Positions 5,929-12,900 of a stretch of 16,510 bases of DNA are shown one piece after another. This stretch comes from CAYLZO01 sp964387775 (GTDB lineage: Bacteria; Chloroflexota; Anaerolineae; JAAYZQ01), in contig CAYLZO010000110.1 of the NCBI GenBank assembly GCA_964387775.1, positions 1 to 16,510 on the forward strand. Direction: 5' to 3'. The notes beneath the pieces are model-generated. The model made no database searches, had not been told where the DNA came from, and saw only the letters and a program-made list of their open reading frames with translations. Positions within the stretch are counted from its first letter, which is position 1. Each line of letters opens with the position of its first letter. The position numbers were made by a program, and so were the translations under genes.

Positions 5929-6861
5929 ATGACCTTGATGAGAGATTTTTTCCTCGCCCTCTCCCGCAGCGACCGGCTCCGCGCGTTTGCCGTCGGCTTT
6001 GGCCCGGCGCGGGCCATGGTCCGCCGCTTCGTCGCCGGCGAGACGCTGGCCGACGCGGTGGCGGCCATGCAGGCCCTCAACGACGAGGGCTTGTTGGGCA
6101 CGCTCGACCACCTGGGCGAAAACGTCACCAGCGAGACCGAGGCCCGCGACGCGACGACGAGCATCCTCGACCTGCTGGAGACCATCGAGGAACACGACCT
6201 CCAGTCGGGCGCGTCGGTCAAGCTGACGCAACTGGGCCTCGACCTGAGCCCGGCGCTCGCGCTGGAGAACCTGGAGCGCATCGTGACCCGCGCCGCCCGG
6301 GCCGAGCGGTTCGTGCGCATCGACATGGAGAGCTACGAGTACGTGCAAACCACCCTCGACCTGTTCGAGGAGCTGTGGGGGCGGCACAAGAACGTCGGCG
6401 TCGTCATCCAGAGCTACCTCTACCGCAGCGCCGACGACGTGGCCCGCCTGGTGGAGATGGGCGCCTCGGTGCGGCTGGTCAAGGGCGCCTACGACGAGCC
6501 GCCGGAGGTGGCCTACCCCGACAAGGCCGACACCGACGCCAACTTTGTGCGGTTGATGGAAATGCTCCTCAGCCCCGAGGCGCGGGCCAACGGCGTCTTT
6601 GCGGCCATCGCCACCCACGATACGGCCCTCATCGACTGGGCCAAGGACCACGCCCGCCAGGAGGGCATCCCGCCCGACCGCTACGAGTTCCAGATGCTCT
6701 ACGGCATCCGGGGGCGCTTGCAGCGCCAGCTCGTCGCCGACGGCTACCGGGTGCGGGCCTACGTGCCCTACGGCCAGCAGTGGTACCCCTATTTTATGCG
6801 CCGCCTGGCCGAGCGTCCGGCCAACGTCTTTTTCCTGCTGCGCAACCTCCTGCGCGCCTGA
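5929..6861 (+). CDS. Proline dehydrogenase, monofunctional
   Basis: A 310-residue FAD-dependent TIM-barrel enzyme oxidising proline to pyrroline-5-carboxylate and passing electrons towards the quinone pool; length fits the short monofunctional family rather than PutA. Family motifs seen: SVKLTQLGLD (97-106), VVIQSYLYRS (158-167), VRLVKGAYDEP (181-191), ATHD (228-231), YGIRG (258-262) and the C-terminal YVPYGQQWYPYFMRRLAERPAN region (278-299), where the paired arginines 291-292 match those binding the substrate carboxylate. The ATG at 5929 lies 40 bases after hepT; the Shine-Dalgarno site is weak and ATG 5938 is also possible. No pyrroline-5-carboxylate dehydrogenase gene is adjacent. No promoter of its own is obvious, so it may be co-transcribed with the upstream pair. 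Confidence 0.92.
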   Translation: MTLMRDFFLALSRSDRLRAFAVGFGPARAMVRRFVAGETLADAVAAMQALNDEGLLGTLDHLGENVTSETEARDATTSILDLLETIEEHDLQSGASVKLTQLGLDLSPALALENLERIVTRAARAERFVRIDMESYEYVQTTLDLFEELWGRHKNVGVVIQSYLYRSADDVARLVEMGASVRLVKGAYDEPPEVAYPDKADTDANFVRLMEMLLSPEARANGVFAAIATHDTALIDWAKDHARQEGIPPDRYEFQMLYGIRGRLQRQLVADGYRVRAYVPYGQQWYPYFMRRLAERPANVFFLLRNLLRA

Positions 6862-6877
6862 ACTCGTTGAATTCAGG
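6857..6877 (+). terminator. Weak hairpin at the end of the proline dehydrogenase gene
   Basis: CCTGAA (6857-6862) and TTCAGG (6872-6877) form a 6-bp stem with a 9-base loop that includes the stop codon. A short T-rich stretch (6885-6888) follows. The overlap with the next promoter (-35 box at 6880) makes a terminator role uncertain. Confidence 0.25.
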
Positions 6878-6879
6878 GC

Positions 6880-6908
6880 TTGACTTTTCCTCAGTCTTAC
6901 GCTATAAT
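6880..6908 (+). promoter_or_regulatory. fur promoter
   Basis: TTGACT (6880-6885), a 17-base spacer and a perfect TATAAT (6903-6908). Predicted start near 6915, inside the palindrome at 6914-6925. Confidence 0.85.
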
Positions 6909-6913
6909 GGCCC

Positions 6914-6932
6914 CAATTGCAATTGATTCGCA
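6914..6932 (+). promoter_or_regulatory. Putative Fur operator in the fur promoter
   Basis: CAATTGCAATTG (6914-6925) is a perfect 12-bp palindrome over the predicted start. TGCAATTGATTCGCA (6918-6932) fits a 7-1-7 Fur-type operator of the TGCAAAT-N-ATTTGCA kind, with 5 of 7 symmetric positions. TTGCAATTGA recurs before feoA at 7502-7511. Position and sharing suggest autoregulation by Fur; this is inference. Confidence 0.5.
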
Positions 6933-6987
6933 TTTGCGTTTACAATCGGTGAGCGCACATGTGCCAAGCATCGGAGCTAGGAGATCG

Positions 6988-7431
6988 ATGGCAGATCTGG
7001 TAGTTGAGAGCGAGCGCCGCTTACGAGCGGCAGGCAAACGCATCACGCCCCAGCGCAGACTGGTGGTCGACATTTTGGCCGAGGCCAACGAGCACCTGGA
7101 CGCCGCCGACATCTTTGAAGAGGGCCGGCGCCGGGACACGAACCTCAGCCTGTCCACCGTCTATCGCACGCTGAGCGTCCTCAAAGAGACGGGTGTGGTG
7201 CGTGAATTACACCTGGACGACGAGCACCACCACTACGAGCTGGACGGCAAGGATGAGCATTCGCACCTCGTCTGCCTGGGCTGTGGCCGGGTGATCGAGG
7301 TGGACTGCCAGGCGCTGGACGCGATGGCCGCGAGCCTCGGCGAGGCCCACGACTTTGAAATCGCCAGCGCGCAAATCGAATTGAGCGGCTACTGCGCCGA
7401 CTGCCGCCAGGGAGGAGAAGCTAAGGGCTGA
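6988..7431 (+). CDS. fur: Fur family metalloregulator
   Basis: A 147-residue transcription factor. A winged-helix DNA-binding domain (about 10-75, with LSLSTVYRTLSVLKETGVV) is followed by a dimerisation domain with the histidine-rich metal site (H80-82, H91, H93) and two CxxC pairs (C96/C99, C136/C139) for structural zinc. The ferrous transport genes just downstream argue for iron sensing, though Fur, Zur and PerR cannot be separated by motif alone. The ATG at 6988 follows AGGAG (6979-6983) at a tight 4 bases; the frame is open upstream to 6880 but that region contains the promoter. A terminator whose stem begins inside the last codons separates it from feoA. Confidence 0.93.
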   Translation: MADLVVESERRLRAAGKRITPQRRLVVDILAEANEHLDAADIFEEGRRRDTNLSLSTVYRTLSVLKETGVVRELHLDDEHHHYELDGKDEHSHLVCLGCGRVIEVDCQALDAMAASLGEAHDFEIASAQIELSGYCADCRQGGEAKG

Positions 7432-7475
7432 TCTGTTCGATCCCAACTGGGATCGGCAGGCGCCCTTTCTTTTTG
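7423..7475 (+). terminator. fur terminator
   Basis: AAGGGC (7423-7428) pairs with GCCCTT (7462-7467), and inside it CGATCCC (7438-7444) pairs with GGGATCG (7449-7455) around a 4-base loop. A T-rich tail (7466-7474) with one C interruption follows. The outer stem starts in the last fur codons. Confidence 0.8.
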
Positions 7476-7485
7476 TCCCGGTTTC

Positions 7486-7536
7486 TGCAAACGATTTGCA
7501 CTTGCAATTGACTCTTGTCCGATGTGAGCGCACAAT
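7486..7536 (+). promoter_or_regulatory. feo promoter with Fur-type operator
   Basis: TGCAAACGATTTGCA (7486-7500) is a 7-1-7 inverted repeat with 6 of 7 symmetric pairs, like Fur operators of the TGCAAAT-N-ATTTGCA class. It abuts TTGCAATTGACTC (7502-7514), which contains a -35 candidate TTGACT (7508-7513); 17 bases later CACAAT (7531-7536) is a fair -10 box. GTGAGCGCACA (7524-7534) also occurs in the fur leader at 6949-6959. Confidence 0.6.
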
Positions 7537-7560
7537 ACTGGGTAACAGGAGATAACATCG

Positions 7561-7830
7561 GTGAAAACAAACACATCGCAGAACGACACAAACCTAAGCA
7601 AGGTGCGCAACGGCGAGCGGGTCCAGATAGCCAGGATGCTGGGCGGGCATAGCTTTTTGAGCCGGTTGGCCTCCCTCGGCTTCACGCCCGGCGCCGAGCT
7701 GCGCGTCGTCCAGAACTTTGGCCGGGGGCCGATTATTGTCAACGTGCGCGACACGCGGGTGGCCCTGGGCCGCGGCGAGGCGAGCAAGATCCTCGTCCGG
7801 CAGGCGGGGGGCAATGACCATGGCGACTAG
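7561..7830 (+). CDS. feoA: Ferrous iron transport protein A
   Basis: An 89-residue small SH3-like protein that assists FeoB at the inner face of the membrane. The core runs from about 14 to 82: NGERVQIARMLGG, then LASLGFTPGAELRVV (36-50) and the closing VALGRGEASKILV (67-79), the usual FeoA pattern. The N-terminal 13 residues are polar and probably disordered. It starts with GTG, preceded by AGGAG (7547-7551) at 9 bases. Its last 17 bases overlap the feoB start, so FeoA and FeoB are probably translationally coupled. Confidence 0.92.
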   Translation: MKTNTSQNDTNLSKVRNGERVQIARMLGGHSFLSRLASLGFTPGAELRVVQNFGRGPIIVNVRDTRVALGRGEASKILVRQAGGNDHGD

Positions 7831-9868
7831 GCTGACGACGTGCCACAGCGGGACCGACCAGGTCCCGACCGTCCTCAAAGGGGAAGTCGCGCTGCGCGTC
7901 GCCCTGGCCGGCCAGCCCAACGTCGGCAAGTCCACGGTCTTTAACCTGCTGACCGGCCTGAGCCAGCACGTCGGCAACTGGCCGGGCAAAACCGTCGAGC
8001 AAAAGACCGGCACCTATCGCCACAACAGCACGACCATCCACCTGGTGGACCTGCCCGGCACCTACAGCCTGACGGCCAACTCGCCCGAGGAGGTCATCGC
8101 CCGGGATTACATCATCAAGGAGCGGCCCGACGTGGTCGTGGTCCTGGTCAACGCCGCCTCGCTGGAGCGCAACCTCTACCTGGTGGCCGAGCTCTTGCCC
8201 CTGGCCGAGCGCGTCATCGTCGGGCTGAACATGGTGGACGTGGCCGCCGGGGAGGGGATGCGCGTCGAGCCGCAGGTGCTGGAGGCGGCGCTGGGCGTGC
8301 CCGTGGTGCCCATGACGGCCTCCAAAAACCAGGGGCTCCGCGAGCTGGTTGAGACGGTGGACAAGCTGGCCCACGGCGAGCTGCCCTACGCGCCCAACGT
8401 GCCCGATATCCGCGACGACCACCGCGACGTGCTGGAGGCGCTCCACGCCCTGGTGGCCGATTTTGTACCGGCGCCCTATCCCGGCGAGTGGGTGGCCCTC
8501 AAGCTGCTGGAGGGCGACAACGAGATCACGGCCCTGATGCGCGACGAGTGCCTGCCGCCCGAGCGCTGGGATCAGGTCCACGAGATCCTGATGGACCACG
8601 AGGACGCGGTGCTGGCCGTGGCCAGCGGCCGCTACGACTGGGTGGGGCGCATGATCCGGGCAGCGGTGACGCGTCCCCGCGCCGGCCAGATCACGCTCAC
8701 CGAGCGGCTGGACCGCTGGGCAACCCATCCGCTCTGGGGCCTGGGCATCCTGGCCGCCATCCTGGGCCTCGTCTTTTGGCTGACCTTTGTCATTGGCACA
8801 CCGTTGCAGGAGCTGCTGGACGCCTACGTGATCGGCGGCCTGGCCGACGGGGCCGCCCGGCTGCTGGCCGGCGCGCCCACCTGGCTGAGCGGCCTGGTCG
8901 TGGACGGCATCATCGGCGGGGCGGGGACGATGATCACCTTTCTGCCGATTTTGGTAATTTTCTTCGCCGTGCTGGCCCTGCTGGAGGACCTGGGCTACAT
9001 GGCCCGCGCCGCCTACGTCATGGACCGCTTTATGCACCTGATGGGCCTGCACGGCAAGAGCTTTATGCCCCTCTTTCTGGGATTCGGCTGCAACGTGCCG
9101 GCGGTCATGGGCGCGCGCATCATTGACTCGCGGCGGGCGCGGCTGCTGACGATCTTGCTGGCGCCGCTGGTGCCCTGTGCGGCACGCATGACGGTGGTCG
9201 TGTTCATCGCCCCCATCTTTTTCGGGCGGGCAGCGACGCTGGTCGCCTGGGGCCTGGTGGCGACGAGCCTGGCGGTGCTGGCCGGGGTGGGCGTGCTCAT
9301 CAACAAGTGGGTGCTGAAGGGCGAGCGGGCGGCCTTTATCATGGAGCTGCCCCTCTACCACCGGCCCAACCTGCGCACCATCGGCATCCAGGTCTGGCAG
9401 AATACAGCCGAGTTTCTCAAAAAGGCGGGCACGTTGATCCTGCTGATGTCGCTCGTCATCTGGGCGCTGTCGGCGCTGCCCCACGGCGAGATCGAGACCA
9501 GCTACCTGGCCCAGGCCGGGCGGGCGCTGGCTCCCGTGGGTGCCCTGATGGGCCTCGACTGGCGGATGCTGGTCGCCCTGCTGGCCAGTTTCGTCGCCAA
9601 GGAGAATTCCATCGTGACGATGGGCATCCTCTTTGGCGCGGGCGATGAGGCGGCCGGTCTCGGCGCGGCGCTGGCGGGCGCCCTCACCCCGGCGGCGGCG
9701 CTGGCCTTCCTGGTGGTGCAGATGCTGTTCATCCCCTGCGTCGCGACGGTGGCCACCATCAAGCAGGAGACCCGGAGCTGGCGCTGGACGGCGTTCAGCG
9801 TGGGCCTGCTGCTGATCGTGTCCCTGGCAGCTGGCCTCGCCACCTACCAGTTGGCGAGTGGATTTTAG
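7814..9868 (+). CDS. feoB: Ferrous iron transporter FeoB
   Basis: A 684-residue inner-membrane Fe(II) transporter with an N-terminal G-protein domain: G1 GQPNVGKST (33-41), G3 DLPG (79-82), G4 NMVD (139-142). A helical GDI-like spacer follows, then the membrane region with its conserved gate motifs FGCNVPAVMGAR, APLVPCAARMTV and ASFVAKENSI. The ATG at 7814 is chosen because it overlaps feoA in the usual way and the G domain follows at normal distance; ATG 7820 is equally plausible, and the frame further upstream only shadows feoA. The site before it (GGCGGGGGG) is G-rich rather than classical, consistent with coupling. Length is normal for the family. Confidence 0.96.
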   Translation: MTMATRLTTCHSGTDQVPTVLKGEVALRVALAGQPNVGKSTVFNLLTGLSQHVGNWPGKTVEQKTGTYRHNSTTIHLVDLPGTYSLTANSPEEVIARDYIIKERPDVVVVLVNAASLERNLYLVAELLPLAERVIVGLNMVDVAAGEGMRVEPQVLEAALGVPVVPMTASKNQGLRELVETVDKLAHGELPYAPNVPDIRDDHRDVLEALHALVADFVPAPYPGEWVALKLLEGDNEITALMRDECLPPERWDQVHEILMDHEDAVLAVASGRYDWVGRMIRAAVTRPRAGQITLTERLDRWATHPLWGLGILAAILGLVFWLTFVIGTPLQELLDAYVIGGLADGAARLLAGAPTWLSGLVVDGIIGGAGTMITFLPILVIFFAVLALLEDLGYMARAAYVMDRFMHLMGLHGKSFMPLFLGFGCNVPAVMGARIIDSRRARLLTILLAPLVPCAARMTVVVFIAPIFFGRAATLVAWGLVATSLAVLAGVGVLINKWVLKGERAAFIMELPLYHRPNLRTIGIQVWQNTAEFLKKAGTLILLMSLVIWALSALPHGEIETSYLAQAGRALAPVGALMGLDWRMLVALLASFVAKENSIVTMGILFGAGDEAAGLGAALAGALTPAAALAFLVVQMLFIPCVATVATIKQETRSWRWTAFSVGLLLIVSLAAGLATYQLASGF

Positions 9869-10133
9869 CGTGTTAGAAACACTCTTGCAGGCGGTGGCCG
9901 AGGGGGGCTTGCACAGCTACGACGAGCTCACCGGGCGCCTGTCGATTTCTCAGGGGATGCTGGAGGCGCTGCTGGCCGATTTGGCCCGGCTGGGCTATTT
10001 GCGGGCGGTGAGCGGCGGCTGCGACGGGGCGTGCGGCGGCTGCTCCATAGGCGGCTGCTCCATCGCCGGGCCGGGCCGCCTCTGGGTGCTGACCGACAAG
10101 GGAGCGCGAGCCGCCACCCGGCTCTCGGGCTAG
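9858..10133 (+). CDS. feoC: FeoC-like winged-helix protein with cysteine cluster
   Basis: A 91-residue protein whose start overlaps the end of feoB (GTG 9858; GTG 9870 is an alternative). Residues 1-50 form a helix-turn-helix-like fold (LLQAVAEGGLHSYDELTGRL...LLADLARLGYL). A glycine-rich loop carries four cysteines, C55, C59, C62 and C67, before a wing-like strand LWVLTDKGARAA. This arrangement fits FeoC, the small Feo partner that can hold an iron-sulfur cluster and influences FeoB stability. Position at the end of feoAB supports it. A DtxR- or MarR-like fragment is less likely. Confidence 0.75.
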   Translation: MDFSVLETLLQAVAEGGLHSYDELTGRLSISQGMLEALLADLARLGYLRAVSGGCDGACGGCSIGGCSIAGPGRLWVLTDKGARAATRLSG

Positions 10134-10183
10134 TCCCTCCGTAAACTTTCACTGTCACAAACGGATAGTCCTGCGGATTGCGA

Positions 10184-10202
10184 GGGCGCGCCGTTTGCGC
10201 CC
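10184..10202. terminator. Hairpin between convergent feoC and CAP genes
   Basis: GGGCGC (10184-10189) and GCGCCC (10197-10202) with a 7-base loop, in the 88-base gap between converging genes. No T-run on either side, so a shared terminator role is only a suggestion. Confidence 0.35.
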
Positions 10203-10221
10203 GCCTGTCCTGAGCCAGGTT

Positions 10222-10854
10222 TCAGGGGCCGGGCTTGGCCGTGATGACGACCCAATAGTGGCCATAGTCGCTGTCCGGCTCGTAGACGTAGCCGATGCCA
10301 TAGTCGATCTGCTCGGCAAAGAAGGAGTTCAGGCCGAGCAGATGGGTGCGGTGCCCCGAGGAGTTCATCCAGCCCTGCCAGGCGGCGTCGGCGGTCGGAT
10401 AGCCGCCGGCGATGGACTCGATGTTGTTGGCGTCGGGCGCCTGCCCGTAATCGTCGGGCAGCACGTAGCCGGCCTGCTCGACCAGATAGTTGGGTCCGTA
10501 GCCCTCGGGGTTGACGTGGCTGAAGTAGTGGCGGTCGGCCATGTCCTGGGCCCGGGCGCGGGCCACCTGGGCCAGGATGGGGTGGCAGGTCAGCGACGGC
10601 CGCTGCTGGTCGGGGTGGTCGATCATGTACTGGGCGATCTGCAACTCTTGGGCGTTCGGCTCGCAGCCGGTGGTGGCCTCGCCGTTGGCGACCAGGGGCA
10701 AAAAGACGTTCTCCGGGGCCGAGGGCGTGGGCTGGAGGCGCACACCGGCCGCCGGGCTCGAGTCGCCAGTGGCCACGCCGGCCCAAACGGCGGCCAGCAC
10801 CAGGGCCACGACCAGGACGATCCCACCGGCAATAAAACGTTTCCTGGATTTCAT
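10222..10854 (-). CDS. Membrane-anchored CAP (SCP/PR1-like) domain protein
   Basis: A 210-residue exported protein. A basic N-terminus (KSRKR) and hydrophobic segment (8-29) form a signal anchor or signal peptide. A short proline-containing linker follows with VFLPLV (50-55). The CAP domain (about 66-208) keeps the histidine/glutamate cavity residues: H113 in YFSHVNP, E146 in NIESIAGG, H168 and H171 in SSGHRTHLLG; C64 and C90 could form a disulfide. CAP proteins of the YkwD type are extracellular or cell-wall-associated, with no single known reaction. The ATG lies two bases after the stop of the AlkP-superfamily gene and has no ribosome site of its own, so it is probably coupled to it. Confidence 0.88.
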   Translation of the reverse strand: MKSRKRFIAGGIVLVVALVLAAVWAGVATGDSSPAAGVRLQPTPSAPENVFLPLVANGEATTGCEPNAQELQIAQYMIDHPDQQRPSLTCHPILAQVARARAQDMADRHYFSHVNPEGYGPNYLVEQAGYVLPDDYGQAPDANNIESIAGGYPTADAAWQGWMNSSGHRTHLLGLNSFFAEQIDYGIGYVYEPDSDYGHYWVVITAKPGP

Positions 10855-10856
10855 GG

Positions 10857-12221
10857 CTACACCAATGACTCGCCGTCCAGGCCGGGCGGCGGGGGCACGT
10901 CCATCAGCCGCAGAATCGTGGGCATGACGTTGAGCACGCTGAAGCGCGTCTGCGAAATCTGCTGCCCGCCGACGTAGAGCATGGCATCGTCGTAGGTGTG
11001 CATGCCCACCAACTCGTCGCCCTTGTAGGTCAGCGTCTCCTTGTAGAGCGGCCCCTTGGGGTCGTAGCCATCGTAGGGCGCCAGCACCAGGTCGGCGGCC
11101 TGCTCGAAATAGGGACCGTGGTAGAGGTCCTCGCGCTTGAAGGCCGCCTGGAAGATGGGCGCGCCGTCGTCGGGGTCGCGCAGGGCCAGGGCGGCGGCGG
11201 CGATCTCGTCGCGCAGGGCCTCATACTCGGCCCCGGGGGCGACTGTACCCTCCTTCTCGCGGCCCCGCACGCGGAGAAATACCCGGCCGGGGTCGAGGCT
11301 GTAGGCCACCGACGCCGGGTCGATCTCGTCCAGCCCCTTTTTGCGGTCGGGCGGCGTGTTGCGCAGTTTGAGCCAGCCGTTGTCGGCGAGCCAGCGGTTG
11401 ACGTACACTTCCTTCTTGATGGTGCAAAAGCCGTGGTCGGCCATCCACATCAGCGTGGTGTGGTCGTCGAGCCTGGCGGCCAGCCGGCCCAGCATGTCGT
11501 CGATGCGCCGGTAAAAGTCGTAAAAGGCCGGGGCGTAGGTCGGGTCCCCTTCCTCCATCTGCTGCCAGAGAAAGTGGTGCAGCCGGTCGGTCTCCATGAC
11601 GTGGACGTGCAGATAGTCCCACGCTTCGTTGTCAAAAAAGTGGAACAGCGCCCGGATGCGGGCGTCCAGCGCCTTGTTGACCTCCTCCAGCGCCAGGTCC
11701 TTCGACTCGCGGGCCTTCCAGGGGTCGGCGTCGACGATGTAGCCCAGCGACTGGAGCGTCGGCACGTAGGAGGGCGGGTAAACGGCCTTTTCCAGGCTGG
11801 GGCTGAGAAAGCCACCGACCAGGATGCCATTGACCTGCCGGGGCGGGTACGTCACCGGCACGTTGGCGACGACGACGCGTTTGCCGGCCTCGCTCAGCAC
11901 CTCCCACAGGGTCTTGGCTTGCATATTGCGCGAGGTAGGGATGAACTGCTTGTAGGTCGCCGGGTCGCGGTCGATGAAACCAAAGATGTTGTGTTTGGCC
12001 GGGTTGACACCGGTCATCATCGTGCTCCAGGCCACCGAGGAGACCCAGGGCCACATCGAGTCCATGCGCAGCAGGCTGCCCTGCTCGGCCAGGCGTTTGG
12101 CATTCGGCGCCCGGCCCTCGGCGATGAGGCGCTGCATGAACGTGAACGGCGTGCCGTCGATCCCGATAAAGACGACGCGCCGTTCTTTTTTCTTGCCGCG
12201 TAGTTTGTCCAGGAAGCCCAT
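10857..12221 (-). CDS. AlkP-superfamily phosphohydrolase (COG3379-like), first copy
   Basis: A 454-residue protein of the alkaline phosphatase / type I phosphodiesterase superfamily, resembling the 'predicted AlkP phosphohydrolase/phosphomutase' group. Metal and nucleophile positions: D22 in FIGIDGTP, S61 in WVSSVAW (where relatives often have T), METDRLHHFLW, and MADHG. No signal peptide: the basic MGFLDKLRGKKKERR start leads directly into the first strand, so it is cytosolic. The substrate is unknown. It starts 12 bases after the antitoxin stop and is followed by the CAP gene after two bases, so the toxin-antitoxin promoter may drive all four genes. A second member, about as long but clearly different in sequence, lies between cysC and sat. 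Confidence 0.85.
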   Translation of the reverse strand: MGFLDKLRGKKKERRVVFIGIDGTPFTFMQRLIAEGRAPNAKRLAEQGSLLRMDSMWPWVSSVAWSTMMTGVNPAKHNIFGFIDRDPATYKQFIPTSRNMQAKTLWEVLSEAGKRVVVANVPVTYPPRQVNGILVGGFLSPSLEKAVYPPSYVPTLQSLGYIVDADPWKARESKDLALEEVNKALDARIRALFHFFDNEAWDYLHVHVMETDRLHHFLWQQMEEGDPTYAPAFYDFYRRIDDMLGRLAARLDDHTTLMWMADHGFCTIKKEVYVNRWLADNGWLKLRNTPPDRKKGLDEIDPASVAYSLDPGRVFLRVRGREKEGTVAPGAEYEALRDEIAAAALALRDPDDGAPIFQAAFKREDLYHGPYFEQAADLVLAPYDGYDPKGPLYKETLTYKGDELVGMHTYDDAMLYVGGQQISQTRFSVLNVMPTILRLMDVPPPPGLDGESLV

Positions 12222-12233
12222 TTGGAAGCCTGC

Positions 12234-12497
12234 CTAACTCGTGGCCGCCAGCCCAAACCGCCGACGAACCTCGTCCAACGAAACACCGCCCTCGTCCCGG
12301 TATCGAGCTCGGGATCGCTCGATGATCTCCATGAAAGTCGGATTTTCACCCAGTTTCCAGGCTTCCACGTCGGATTCGTCCAGGAGGATAACTGCCAATG
12401 CACTGCCCTCTTCTCGGGTGAGAATCAGTGGCTCTGCCTCGGCGAGCACAAAGAGATCGTGCGCTTTCAGATCTTGTCCAACTGTAACTGTCTTCAT
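12234..12497 (-). CDS. Phd/YefM-family antitoxin
   Basis: An 87-residue protein with the Phd-type layout. The N-terminal DNA-binding and dimer half (1-45) has LAEAEPLILTREEGSALAVILLDESDVEAW. A charged helical C-terminal half (50-85, MEIIERSRARYRDEGGVSLDEVRRRFG) probably wraps the toxin. The toxin gene is upstream and overlaps by four bases (ATGA), an order reversed from most phd-doc or relBE operons but known in higBA-like pairs. It would bind its partner and repress the promoter at 12825-12853. Confidence 0.8.
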   Translation of the reverse strand: MKTVTVGQDLKAHDLFVLAEAEPLILTREEGSALAVILLDESDVEAWKLGENPTFMEIIERSRARYRDEGGVSLDEVRRRFGLAATS

Positions 12498-12790
12498 AAC
12501 TCGATTTCCTCTCCAGCTATCAGCAACCGATTTCGGACCTTTCGGCCTATCGCCAGAATGATCACGTACTCCGTTTCGGCATCAACGTCATAGAACACCC
12601 GCAAGTTTCCGAGACGAAGCTCCCAGGGAAAGAGAGGGTTGGGCCGCAACGGCTTTCTGCGACGTGTTTCTATATCTGGCTCATGGGCAAGCTGAATCCC
12701 AATCTGGTCGAGAACGAGCGATCGTTCTCTGGCTGTCAAGTTTTTCAGATGTTCAACTGCTTCGGGCGAGAAGTCAATCTCAAAAGCCAC
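12494..12790 (-). CDS. RelE/ParE-family toxin
   Basis: A 98-residue basic protein with the RelE fold pattern: FEIDFSPEAVEHLKNL at the N-terminus, an arginine-rich middle (43-49, RRRKPLR) and the strands ELRLGNLRVFYDVD and YVIILAIGRK (57-84). RelE-type toxins cut mRNA on the ribosome; ParE-type poison gyrase; the sequence alone does not decide. GTG start at 12790 with AGGGGTG about 8 bases before it and a promoter at the expected distance. Confidence 0.8.
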   Translation of the reverse strand: MAFEIDFSPEAVEHLKNLTARERSLVLDQIGIQLAHEPDIETRRRKPLRPNPLFPWELRLGNLRVFYDVDAETEYVIILAIGRKVRNRLLIAGEEIEL

Positions 12791-12824
12791 GTTGCCACAC
12801 CCCTGCTATCCCGCTCACGCGACC

Positions 12825-12853
12825 ATTATAACACCAAGGGGAGCCAAAGGCAA
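12825..12853 (-). promoter_or_regulatory. Promoter of the toxin-antitoxin operon
   Basis: On the minus strand TTGCCT (12848-12853), 17 bases, perfect TATAAT (12825-12830). Predicted start near 12818, so the toxin GTG lies about 28 bases into the transcript. AlkP and CAP genes downstream could share this promoter. Confidence 0.75.
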
Positions 12854-12879
12854 GCGCCCCGGCCCCTCCGTTTCCCGTT

Positions 12880-12900
12880 GGGCAAGTTTGAAACTTGCCC
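12880..12900 (-). repeat. Perfect palindrome at the end of cysC
   Basis: GGGCAAGTTT (12880-12889), one central base, AAACTTGCCC (12891-12900). The right end shares a base with the cysC stop codon. It can form a stable hairpin and may protect or end the sat-cysC transcript, but no T-run follows on the minus strand. Its free-standing perfect form suggests a dispersed repeat. Confidence 0.6.
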
